From Clostridioides difficile (GTDB lineage: Bacteria > Bacillota > Clostridia > Peptostreptococcales > Peptostreptococcaceae), in contig JABBZI010000013.1 of NCBI GenBank assembly GCA_012955965.1, forward strand, positions 50,120 to 114,119: DNA of 64,000 bases, read 5' to 3'. A program made the translations under genes and the position numbers. Of this stretch, positions 57,103 through 64,000 are shown piece after piece. Numbering within the stretch: position 1 is the first letter of the stretch; the number at the start of each line of letters is the position of its first letter. The notes beneath the pieces are model-generated. The model was given only the letters and a program-made list of their open reading frames with translations, had not been told where the DNA came from and searched no databases.

Positions 57103-57128
57103 AAGGTAGATGAAATTTCATCTACCTT
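57103..57128. terminator. Palindromic hairpin between mldC and galU
   Basis: AAGGTAGATGAAA and its exact complement form a 13-bp stem with no unpaired loop in duplex form. The following T-tract is weak on both strands. It probably ends the mldABC transcript. Confidence 0.6.
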
Positions 57129-57184
57129 TAATTTTATGAGTTAATATATTATTGTTTATATTTTATCTAAAACTTATATAGATA

Positions 57185-57505
57185 CTAAATTTCATCTAAG
57201 ATACCTTTAATATCACTATCTATATCATCATCCAAGTAAGAATCTAAATCTTCTAAATCAACTTCTAATTCTTGATATGTCATATCAACACTTACATCCT
57301 CATCTATATCCATTTCTGATATTAATTCTCCTAAAATACTATTTCCATTAGCATCTAAATCTCCATCTATATCTTCACCTATATAATTTTCATTTAAAAT
57401 TTCATCTAAATCAATCTCATAATAAACTTCATTATTTTTTTCATCCCCTGAGTTTAATCCTAAAAACTCATAGTTAAAATTCCAAACATTGTATTTACTT
57501 GACAT
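57185..57505 (-). CDS. mldC: Midcell division protein MldC
   Basis: The product is 106 residues and extremely acidic (Asp/Glu-rich, e.g. VDLEDLDSYLDDDIDSDI), without signal peptide or recognisable domain. Its first 11 bases overlap the end of the mldB frame, so translation is coupled. From memory of C. difficile work, a three-gene operon mldABC encodes midcell-localised division proteins limited to this species and close relatives, and MldC is a small cytoplasmic protein with no known motif. Order, sizes and the SPOR-domain partner agree with that. Its biochemical role is unknown. Confidence 0.82.
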   Translation of the reverse strand: MSSKYNVWNFNYEFLGLNSGDEKNNEVYYEIDLDEILNENYIGEDIDGDLDANGNSILGELISEMDIDEDVSVDMTYQELEVDLEDLDSYLDDDIDSDIKGILDEI

Positions 57506-59486
57506 ATTTTATTCCTCCTGTGAAAAACATATTTTCATCTAGTTTATTGGCTCCATAATCAACAGAATTATATATTTTTTCAATTATGTCTTTTCTTCTT
57601 TCATTTGTACCATTATTTAATGTCAATTGTCTAAATACATATGTATTTGTTATTCTTTCGAATAATATTTCTTTTATACTATCGTCATTGATATTTTTAT
57701 AGTTTTTCCATAAAACTTCAAATAACTTAAACATTTCCCTACTAGTTTCATCCACATAATAAGGATACATATTTTCTACCAAATGATTTAATCTTGATAT
57801 AGCTTGTTTTAAAAATACATCAAGACTTGCACTTTCACTTTCCTTTAACATTCTATAATTATATTTCTTCTTATCTTCTCCTGAAATTACAAATATAATG
57901 TTATCTAAGCTTTTTTCAACTTCATCTAAATAACTACTAATATTATATGATAAATCAAATAATAAGTTTTTAACCTGCTTAAATACCTGTATATCAAGTT
58001 TAACATTATATTTTTCAAATAACTCTATTTCTTGATTTTCTAATATCCTTGGCATATAGGCTGATAATAAATCTAAATTGTTTCTTTGTTCTTGTACTTG
58101 CTTATAAAGTTCATTTATAACATCTATTCTTATTTCATCATTTAATTCTTTTTTTAGAACCTTATCAAACTCATATTTCATATAATAAATATTTCCAAAG
58201 AAATTAAATATTATCATATCATTCATAGCTTTAGACCAGTTTTTATATAATACTTCAACAGAAGTATCTTTAAGTAGAGGTTGTTTTGCGTATATAAATA
58301 CATCTTGCATAAGTTTTTGAACCATATTTTTACTTAGATTCAAAGTTATTTTTTGATTATTAAATTTTATTTCTGTCTCTACAAAGTTAGAATTTTCACT
58401 TTCAAGCTCTTTATTAATTACAATATCTTTTACATCACTATTTTTTATAGATATGATTTCTTTTTGAAAAGACTTTAGAATAGTCAGACTATCAAAATCT
58501 TCTTGAATAAAAAATGGAGCATGTTTTAATGTATATCCTACTATTTCATTTTCTATATCATTTAAATCATCTATTTGCATAAGCTCTTTATTTTTATCAT
58601 TTATATGTAAGTTGAATACATTTTTATTGTCATATAATATAATATCTTCTCCAAAATTCAATTTTGAACAGTTATCTCTTGCTGACTTTACAATAGTCTT
58701 TTTAGACTTTTTGTTTATAAAAATCAATTGGTCTTGATATTTTACTAAAAGCATATTTGTATTTTTGTAATCAAACCCATCTATATTACCTGATATCTTA
58801 CAAAATACTATATCACAATCTTTAGGAAGGTTTCCTATTTTTTTATTATCTCTAACTTTTTCATTCAAATCAGATGGAACTACATTCTCTATATTGTTAT
58901 TAAATATAGAGACAGTTCTTACTATAATTCCTTCTCTTTCCATATGAAAATAACCCTTTAAAGAGACTCTTTTATCTTCTAAAATATATCTTTCTATATC
59001 ATCAAAGTTTATTTCAAATCTATTTTTCCCACTGATAAATATGAACTTCTCATTATCTTTATTGATTCCACCCATATAAAACTTATTGTCATCTAAACTT
59101 AATATAGTCATATTATCTTTTAAATAAAATATAAATTCTCTTTGATTTTTGCAGATTAAATCATATTCATCCACAGTTATTTTCATAGTTAGATTTGCTA
59201 TAACATTCTTACTTGAATTTTCACTTTTTATATAAAAAGGCAAGTTATTTCCATAGACAATTATATTAGAGCCCTCTAAAACTGCTTCTAATTTTTCTTT
59301 ATTGTCTGAAAAACTATATATATATTTTACTCCTGTATCATCATTAACTTCATCCGCTTTGCTAATTATTATATTACCTAAATTTGTTATATGAAGTTTT
59401 TTATATTCTTTTGAGTATCTACTGATACCATTAAGCTCAAAGCCATCTGAAAGCTCATATATGATTTTTTCTCCTAATTTCAACAT
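57495..59486 (-). CDS. mldB: Midcell division protein MldB
   Basis: The product is 663 residues from ATG 59486 (GGTGGTG upstream). It is cytoplasmic by composition: no signal peptide or membrane helix. The first 300 residues are beta-rich with repeats of short hydrophobic strands; the last 250 are helical with coiled-coil potential (ELYKQVQEQRNNLDLLSAYM, EVEKSLDNIIFVI). I recognise no standard domain. It is assigned MldB because it lies between the SPOR-domain MldA and the small MldC and, as published for MldB, is cytoplasmic with coiled coils. Loss of mldA or mldB is reported to give curved, chaining cells. Confidence 0.82.
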   Translation of the reverse strand: MLKLGEKIIYELSDGFELNGISRYSKEYKKLHITNLGNIIISKADEVNDDTGVKYIYSFSDNKEKLEAVLEGSNIIVYGNNLPFYIKSENSSKNVIANLTMKITVDEYDLICKNQREFIFYLKDNMTILSLDDNKFYMGGINKDNEKFIFISGKNRFEINFDDIERYILEDKRVSLKGYFHMEREGIIVRTVSIFNNNIENVVPSDLNEKVRDNKKIGNLPKDCDIVFCKISGNIDGFDYKNTNMLLVKYQDQLIFINKKSKKTIVKSARDNCSKLNFGEDIILYDNKNVFNLHINDKNKELMQIDDLNDIENEIVGYTLKHAPFFIQEDFDSLTILKSFQKEIISIKNSDVKDIVINKELESENSNFVETEIKFNNQKITLNLSKNMVQKLMQDVFIYAKQPLLKDTSVEVLYKNWSKAMNDMIIFNFFGNIYYMKYEFDKVLKKELNDEIRIDVINELYKQVQEQRNNLDLLSAYMPRILENQEIELFEKYNVKLDIQVFKQVKNLLFDLSYNISSYLDEVEKSLDNIIFVISGEDKKKYNYRMLKESESASLDVFLKQAISRLNHLVENMYPYYVDETSREMFKLFEVLWKNYKNINDDSIKEILFERITNTYVFRQLTLNNGTNERRKDIIEKIYNSVDYGANKLDENMFFTGGIKYVK

Positions 59487-59609
59487 ACCTTCACCACCTA
59501 AACAAAATTATAAGTATTATCTAAAGGTGAACAAAATGCCTCAAAATAAATAATATCTTTTAATACTCTTTATTCTGAGACATAATTTCTCCTTATTTTT
59601 TATAATATT

Positions 59610-62150
59610 CTAAGCACCTTTAACTATTTCTTCATAAAGTTTATCTAAATGTTTAACATATTCACGATATCCAGATTTATTTTTTAACTCACTTCTTAAA
59701 TCATCATATTTTTGTCTAAGTTCTTCAGCACTCAATGAAGGAGCTGATTCTTTCAAATCTTCTAATTTATAATCATAGTACTTATCATACATCGCTATAT
59801 ATGTATCAATAGATTTCTTAGCTAACTCATTACATTTTTCTTGTGCTTCTCCATATTGAGAATAATCACCTATTTTTATTTTATAGTATCCATTTTCTTG
59901 AATTATTGTTGAAGAGATACCTTTAGCTTCATATTCTTTTGCTGTTTCTTTTGCTGTTTTTTCAACTTTAAGTGAACCAGCGTAAACAGTGTAATACACA
60001 CCTTTACCATCTTTATATGCTTCCATTTCTGCTGCTTTCTTTTCAGCTTTCGCCTTCTCTTCTGCTTCTTTTTCAGCTTTTGCTTTTTCTTCTGCTTCCT
60101 TTTTCTCTTTTTCAGCTTTTGCTTTTTTCTCTTCCTCAGTTAGTTTATTATTAGCTTGTTGCTGAGTTGATGTTTTTGGAGTAACAGCTTTTTCATTTTT
60201 CTTGTTATTACCTACTGTTATAAAGTAACCCACACCAACAATTGCTACTATAACTACTGCTATAATAGTTTCTTTTACTCTGCTCTTCTTAGAACCAACT
60301 TCTTCTTCATCTACAAAATCATCCTTATCTGATTCCTGCTTTTTCATTTCTACCTTATTATCTTTAGGTTTATTATTAGAAGAATGTTTTGATTTTTTAT
60401 TACCTCTTTCTTTCTTATTAATAGGTATTATTACTGACTTTTCATTTTCTAATTTTTCTTCTTTTATTTCATCTTCTGAGTCTTTACTTACTTTTTCAGT
60501 TTTAGATTCACTATTTAAGGATACTTTTTCATCTAAATCATTATTTATTGGTTTTTCTATTTTTACACTACGTTCTTCTTCTAGGTCTTGTTTTACTTCT
60601 TCTAATTCTTCTTGCTTCACTTCTTTTAACTCTTCTTGATTATTTTCAATAGGTTCATCTAAAGTTACATCAGAAGAAATATCATCTAAATTAGTTTCTT
60701 CCTGCTTAATTTCTTCTTGTTCAATCTCTTCTTCAATTTTTTCTTCTTTATTTTCTTTTTTCATGAATCCAAATAATTTAGTTTTCCTTTTACTCTTTTT
60801 ATTTTCTGATTCATTTGTATCTTCTTTGTCAATATTGTCTTCTTTATCTATATTTTCTTTTTCTTCTACAACATCACTTATATTTTCATCATGATTATCT
60901 ACTTCTTCTTTTGTCTCTTCTTTAATATCATCTTCTATAGAAATACTACTTCTAAAACAAATATCTTTATCTGCATTTTTTATCATATAAATATATTCTT
61001 CAATGTCGATATCTTTATTTTTTCTAGTTCTTTTTGACGCAATTTCATGATTTTCTAATTCATTGTAGTTGTCTTTTATCAGATTATTGGCTTCATTCCA
61101 TACATCTTCACTAATTTCTGTTTTGTTTTTAATTACATAGTCTACAAATTCCTTAAAATTTTCAGCACCAAATTCTCCAATTATAGTTAATCTCATTGCA
61201 CCTTCTATAAGGTCTCTATTTCTTCTCTTTAAAAATTCCAATGCAATTGTTGCACAAGCAAAATCTTTAATAGCATCTTTGCCAAAGCCATATCCTTCAA
61301 CAGAATGAAGCTCTTCTAATCCACATAACTTCTTATATTCATTGTATATTGTTTGAGATATACTTTCATCATTTAAACTATTTAACTTGTCCATAAACTT
61401 TGAGTCTACATCATTTGTTTTTAATTCTGGTCCTACGTTTGATTTTTTAGCTTCATTTAATAATGTATCATTTTCTGAATTATCTTTACCTAATTGTAAA
61501 TCTTCAATTTCTGTTGCTTTTATTTCCACTTTGTCTTGTTCATTGTTTTCTTCAACATTCTTAGATACTATATCTTTATTACTAGCCAATATCTTATTTA
61601 CACAGAATATAATCTCTCTTTTTAATTCTCTTTTTGCATCAGCCTGATTTTTAAGAAATAAACTTCCACATTCTTTCTTTTCTAAACTTATTTTTCTAAG
61701 TGATATATTAAGAAGGTCTTTATATAAGTTTAAAACCTTATAATCCTTTTCTAAACGTCTTCTTCGCTCTGATAGTTCCATTTTATCATATGCTAAAAAA
61801 CTATTTAAATCATTGGCTTTTAGAGAGTCTAAACCTTCTTTCATCGCCTTATTTACATACTTTCTACATTTAGCTGTAGTTAATTCTAAATCCTTTTCTA
61901 ACTCATCTATCTCAGGTATGTACTTATCTACTATCCATTTTCCAATAAGTGGTTCTGTATTTCTTGCTAATGTCTTATAAAACAATATATTAAATTTTAA
62001 AAGCTCAGCATATTTTGCTTCATTAAATTCTACTTTTTCAAATTTCTTTTCCAAAACACCATCTAATTTTTCATTTATCTTAGACTCTTGTTTTAAAAAA
62101 CTTGCTGTGACATTTAAAACAGTGTTTCTTATTATATTATTTTCACTCAA
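59610..62150 (-). CDS. mldA: Midcell division protein MldA, SPOR-domain membrane protein
   Basis: The product is about 846 residues. I favour TTG 62150, which is eight bases from AAGGAG; the in-frame GTG at 62159 overlaps that site. Order: cytoplasmic helical domain (1-400), a very acidic Glu/Lys low-complexity region (about 400-620), one transmembrane helix IIAVVIVAIVGVGYFITV (about 630), a Lys/Glu/Ala coiled coil (about 665-710) and an extracellular SPOR domain (VYYTVYAGSLKV to AKKSIDTYIA, about 718-795) with a further 50 residues. SPOR domains bind denuded glycan at the septum. It is the first gene of the mld operon, 123 bp before mldB. Confidence 0.86.
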   Translation of the reverse strand: MSENNIIRNTVLNVTASFLKQESKINEKLDGVLEKKFEKVEFNEAKYAELLKFNILFYKTLARNTEPLIGKWIVDKYIPEIDELEKDLELTTAKCRKYVNKAMKEGLDSLKANDLNSFLAYDKMELSERRRRLEKDYKVLNLYKDLLNISLRKISLEKKECGSLFLKNQADAKRELKREIIFCVNKILASNKDIVSKNVEENNEQDKVEIKATEIEDLQLGKDNSENDTLLNEAKKSNVGPELKTNDVDSKFMDKLNSLNDESISQTIYNEYKKLCGLEELHSVEGYGFGKDAIKDFACATIALEFLKRRNRDLIEGAMRLTIIGEFGAENFKEFVDYVIKNKTEISEDVWNEANNLIKDNYNELENHEIASKRTRKNKDIDIEEYIYMIKNADKDICFRSSISIEDDIKEETKEEVDNHDENISDVVEEKENIDKEDNIDKEDTNESENKKSKRKTKLFGFMKKENKEEKIEEEIEQEEIKQEETNLDDISSDVTLDEPIENNQEELKEVKQEELEEVKQDLEEERSVKIEKPINNDLDEKVSLNSESKTEKVSKDSEDEIKEEKLENEKSVIIPINKKERGNKKSKHSSNNKPKDNKVEMKKQESDKDDFVDEEEVGSKKSRVKETIIAVVIVAIVGVGYFITVGNNKKNEKAVTPKTSTQQQANNKLTEEEKKAKAEKEKKEAEEKAKAEKEAEEKAKAEKKAAEMEAYKDGKGVYYTVYAGSLKVEKTAKETAKEYEAKGISSTIIQENGYYKIKIGDYSQYGEAQEKCNELAKKSIDTYIAMYDKYYDYKLEDLKESAPSLSAEELRQKYDDLRSELKNKSGYREYVKHLDKLYEEIVKGA

Positions 62151-62393
62151 AACCTTCACTCCTTAAATCAATTATTTTATTGTAATATTTACATTGTGCA
62201 AAGCTGCTAATTTGATTATGATATTTAAATAATTATCTATTAAATTTGCTACATCTTATATCATATCATATTATTTACATCATTTTACTTTTTCTTTTTA
62301 TATCTACCTTATATTATACCATTTTTAATATCTGTACTAACTTATATTACAATATTCCTCAAAATTTTAAAAGTAAATTAGACAAATTTACAA

Positions 62394-62423
62394 ATAAAAA
62401 AACATCAGTTTAAACTGATGTTT
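62394..62423 (-). terminator. Terminator of rnpB
   Basis: A 12-bp perfect stem AAACATCAGTTT/AAACTGATGTTT is followed on the minus strand by a T-run. Confidence 0.9.
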
Positions 62424-62437
62424 CGACTATCAAAATA

Positions 62438-62771
62438 ATTAAGCAAGTCTATAAGCGGAGTTCTGTATTAGATAATCATCTTTCTAGGCTTATTGTCACC
62501 AATAAGCTCAAGCGACCTACCTACCGGAGAGTACGAGCAGCACTCTTCATTCCTATCTTGGTCTTGCTCCAGGTGGGGTTTACATAGCCAACTAGTCTCC
62601 TAGCCGCTGGTGAGCTCTTACCTCGCCTTTCCATCCTTACCACATAAAGTGGCGGTTTATTTCTGTTGCACTATCCTTAGGATCGCTCCCACTAGGCGTT
62701 ACCTAGCACCCTGCTCTATGGAGCTCCGACTTTCCTCATGTAAAACTACATGCGATTATCTGGCTTACTTA
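62438..62771 (-). ncRNA. rnpB: RNase P RNA (type A)
   Basis: On the minus strand the conserved core is readable: GAGGAAAGTCGGAGCTCC near the 5' end, GGGTGCTAGGTAACGCC, the universally conserved ACAGAAA followed by CCGCC, GGTAAGGATGGAAAGG, and near the 3' end CCGGTAGGTAGGTCGCTTGAG. P1 is closed by AAGTAAG with CTTGCTT at the two ends, and GAGGAAAGTC with ACAGAA forms P4. It is the catalytic RNA that matures tRNA 5' ends. Ends are estimated from P1. Confidence 0.96.
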
Positions 62772-62790
62772 ATATTCATTTTACTTAGTT

Positions 62791-62819
62791 ATGTTAACAT
62801 AAATTTTTCAATATGTCAA
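62791..62819 (-). promoter_or_regulatory. rnpB promoter
   Basis: TTGACA (complement of 62814-62819), a 17-bp spacer and TAACAT (complement of 62791-62796) place transcription start about 12 bases before the mature rnpB 5' end. Confidence 0.8.
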
Positions 62820-62901
62820 AGACATATTATACTAAAAATTTAAATTTCTTCAAAAATAGTGTAATATAAGTATATAAACTATTTTGACTTGAGGTGAAAT
62901 A

Positions 62902-63585
62902 TTGAAAAAATCATATAAAATGATAATTAACATTATACTAATATTAGTAATAATTTACAGCGGATTTAATATATACTCAAAACTTACTAAATACAATCAT
63001 GATACTAAAACATCCTCTGAACTTCAAAAAAAAGAAGATAAAAAAGAGGACTTATCAAAAATAAATAGTGATTTTAAGTTTTGGCTTTCTGTTAAGAATA
63101 CAAATATAAATTATCCAGTTGTACAATCTAAAGATAATTCTTATTATCTAGACAAAGATTTCTATAAAAAAGAGTCTATTTCAGGTACATTATTTATGGA
63201 TTATAGAAATAAATCTCTTGATGATCAAAATGTCATAATATATGGACATAATATGAAAAATAAAACTATGTTTAATAATCTAAATAAGTTCAAAGATGAA
63301 ACATTTTTTAAAGAAAATAATCAAATAAAAATTCTCATTAATGGAAAAGAGTTTTTATATGATGTATTTTCTGCTTACATTGTAGAATCAGATTATGACT
63401 ATTTAAAAACAAGTTTTAACAGTGAATCAGATTATCAAAATTATATAAAAGACATTACTTCTAAATCTTTACACAAATCACCTCTTAAGGTAAGTAGTAA
63501 TGATAAAATAGTTACACTTTCTACTTGTACTTATGAATTTGATGATGCTAGAATGGTGATTCATGGTAAATTAGTTTCAAATTAA
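62902..63585 (+). CDS. srtB: Class B sortase
   Basis: The product is 227 residues from TTG 62902 with GAGGTGA four bases upstream. There is one N-terminal membrane anchor (MIINIILILVIIYSGFNIY). The sortase barrel follows with the catalytic histidine in IIYGHNMKN (about residue 116), the cysteine in TLSTC (about 209) and the arginine in DDARMVIHG (about 217). SrtB-type helices and length fit. It attaches proteins with an (S/P)PXTG-type signal to the cell wall, as reported for C. difficile. No sortase substrate is encoded in this window. Confidence 0.95.
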   Translation: MKKSYKMIINIILILVIIYSGFNIYSKLTKYNHDTKTSSELQKKEDKKEDLSKINSDFKFWLSVKNTNINYPVVQSKDNSYYLDKDFYKKESISGTLFMDYRNKSLDDQNVIIYGHNMKNKTMFNNLNKFKDETFFKENNQIKILINGKEFLYDVFSAYIVESDYDYLKTSFNSESDYQNYIKDITSKSLHKSPLKVSSNDKIVTLSTCTYEFDDARMVIHGKLVSN

Positions 63586-63647
63586 GAACATTTTTAATAG
63601 ATATTTAAATATTTTTATTAAAAAATTTCTGCATTCAAAACTTCTAG

Positions 63648-63680
63648 ACACAGTCTAAAATGCGTATTTTAGACTGTGTT
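63648..63680 (+). terminator. Terminator after srtB
   Basis: Fourteen-base arms ACACAGTCTAAAAT and ATTTTAGACTGTGT with a four-base loop are followed by TATTTTC. Confidence 0.9.
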
Positions 63681-63699
63681 ATTTTCATTAGACAATAAA

Positions 63700-63728
63700 A
63701 AAAGACTATGTTAAAAACATAGTCTTTT
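63700..63728 (-). terminator. Terminator of the rRNA-tRNA-Thr transcript
   Basis: AAAAGACTATG and CATAGTCTTTT form an 11-bp stem. On the minus strand it is followed by T-rich sequence just past the tRNA gene. Confidence 0.88.
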
Positions 63729-63730
63729 AC

Positions 63731-63805
63731 TGGAGCTGGTGATAGGAATCGAACCTACAACCTGCTGATTACAAGTCAGCTGCTCTACCGTTGAGCCACA
63801 CCAGC
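63731..63805 (-). tRNA. tRNA-Thr (anticodon UGU), CCA encoded
   Basis: The minus strand folds into a standard cloverleaf: acceptor GCTGGTG/CACCAGC, D-arm GCTC...GAGC, anticodon stem GCTGA/TCAGC with loop CTTGTAA (anticodon TGT), T-arm with GGTTCGATTCC. The discriminator T is followed by encoded CCA. It lies downstream of the 23S rRNA gene. Confidence 0.96.
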
Positions 63806-63871
63806 AAACTTATTTTTTAAAATTAACACTCTAAAAACTGCACATATATCTTACTGAATGAACATCAAATA

Positions 63872-64000
63872 ATTTGGTCAAGTCCTCGACCTATTAGTAT
63901 CGATAAGCTAAATACATTGCTGCACTTACACCTTCGACCTATCAACCAGATAGTCTTTCTGGGGTCTTACCCTTGCGGTGGGAAATCTTATCTTGAAGTC
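63872..64000 (-). rRNA. 23S ribosomal RNA, 3' end (cut by window)
   Basis: The minus strand ends with the conserved 23S 3' terminus GATACTAATAGGTCGAGGAC then TTGACC, preceded by the helix region containing GACCCCAGAAAGACTATC. The gene continues beyond the right edge. The 3' end is placed near 63872-63875 by comparison with remembered 23S ends. Confidence 0.93.

Noticed and set aside
61387..61647. 86-residue plus-strand frame opposite mldA
   Set aside because: Phe/Ser/Leu-rich antisense of Glu/Lys/Asn-rich coding sequence; no start signals.
62610..62843. 77-residue plus-strand frame
   Set aside because: It is antisense to the RNase P RNA, whose conserved structure accounts for the sequence.

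Overview
The window is low-GC Gram-positive DNA. Its combination of genes points to Clostridioides difficile or a very close relative: the midcell division operon mldABC, a Cwp-type L,D-transpeptidase carrying CWB2 cell-wall-binding modules, a class B sortase with a TLSTC motif, an RsbZ-like phosphatase, an alpha/beta SASP, pyruvate:ferredoxin oxidoreductase and a type A RNase P RNA. This identification rests on recognising the proteins, not on a search. I see no prophage, insertion sequence or CRISPR array; the window looks like core chromosome with metabolic modules.

Layout. 1-6,060: a LysR regulator (cut by the window edge) divergent from a five-gene acetoacetate/3-hydroxybutyrate module (thiolase, two CoA-transferase subunits, 3-hydroxybutyrate dehydrogenase, GntP permease). 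6,411-8,951: a secreted CAP-domain protein with a 36-bp repeat tract, then a TetR repressor facing a membrane methyltransferase with two matching operators between them. 9,061-16,140: nifJ and a PduL-type phosphotransacylase (pyruvate to acetyl-CoA to acetyl phosphate), an iron-sulfur flavoprotein and the RsbZ-like phosphatase of the sigma-B pathway. 16,183-24,041: small membrane and hypothetical proteins, a 56-residue gene, sspA, an HI0933-type flavoprotein, a PAP2 phosphatase, hpt, a PLP aminotransferase, a DAACS symporter and a DUF1232 protein.

24,145-31,808: asnA behind an Asn T-box, a MalY/PatB lyase, and an M20 amidohydrolase operon with two YjiH/YjiG-type membrane proteins. That operon has a clear sigma-54 promoter and a divergently encoded sigma-54 activator. 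31,959-44,332: a DUF3798 lipoprotein, brnQ with a CodY-like box inside its promoter, a pentapeptide-repeat protein, a guanine-type riboswitch controlling a purine permease and followed by a deaminase-like amidohydrolase, a large GGDEF sensor and a HIRAN-domain protein.

44,547-51,809: a probable quinate/shikimate-use operon (TIM-barrel protein, old-yellow-enzyme reductase, AroE/YdiB-like dehydrogenase, MFS carrier, chorismate mutase-shikimate kinase fusion) divergent from its LysR regulator. 51,862-52,857: a DUF3800 protein followed by an unassigned small RNA candidate that has a fully consensus promoter and its own terminator. 53,037-64,000: an envelope block with the cwp22-type transpeptidase, galE, galU, mldC-mldB-mldA, rnpB and srtB, then tRNA-Thr(UGU) and the 3' end of a 23S rRNA gene.

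Most transcription units are separated by clear hairpin terminators, many bidirectional between convergent genes. Regulatory inputs visible in the sequence include a T-box, a purine riboswitch, a sigma-54 promoter, a CodY-like box, TetR operators, a sigma-G-like promoter and LysR-type dyads.
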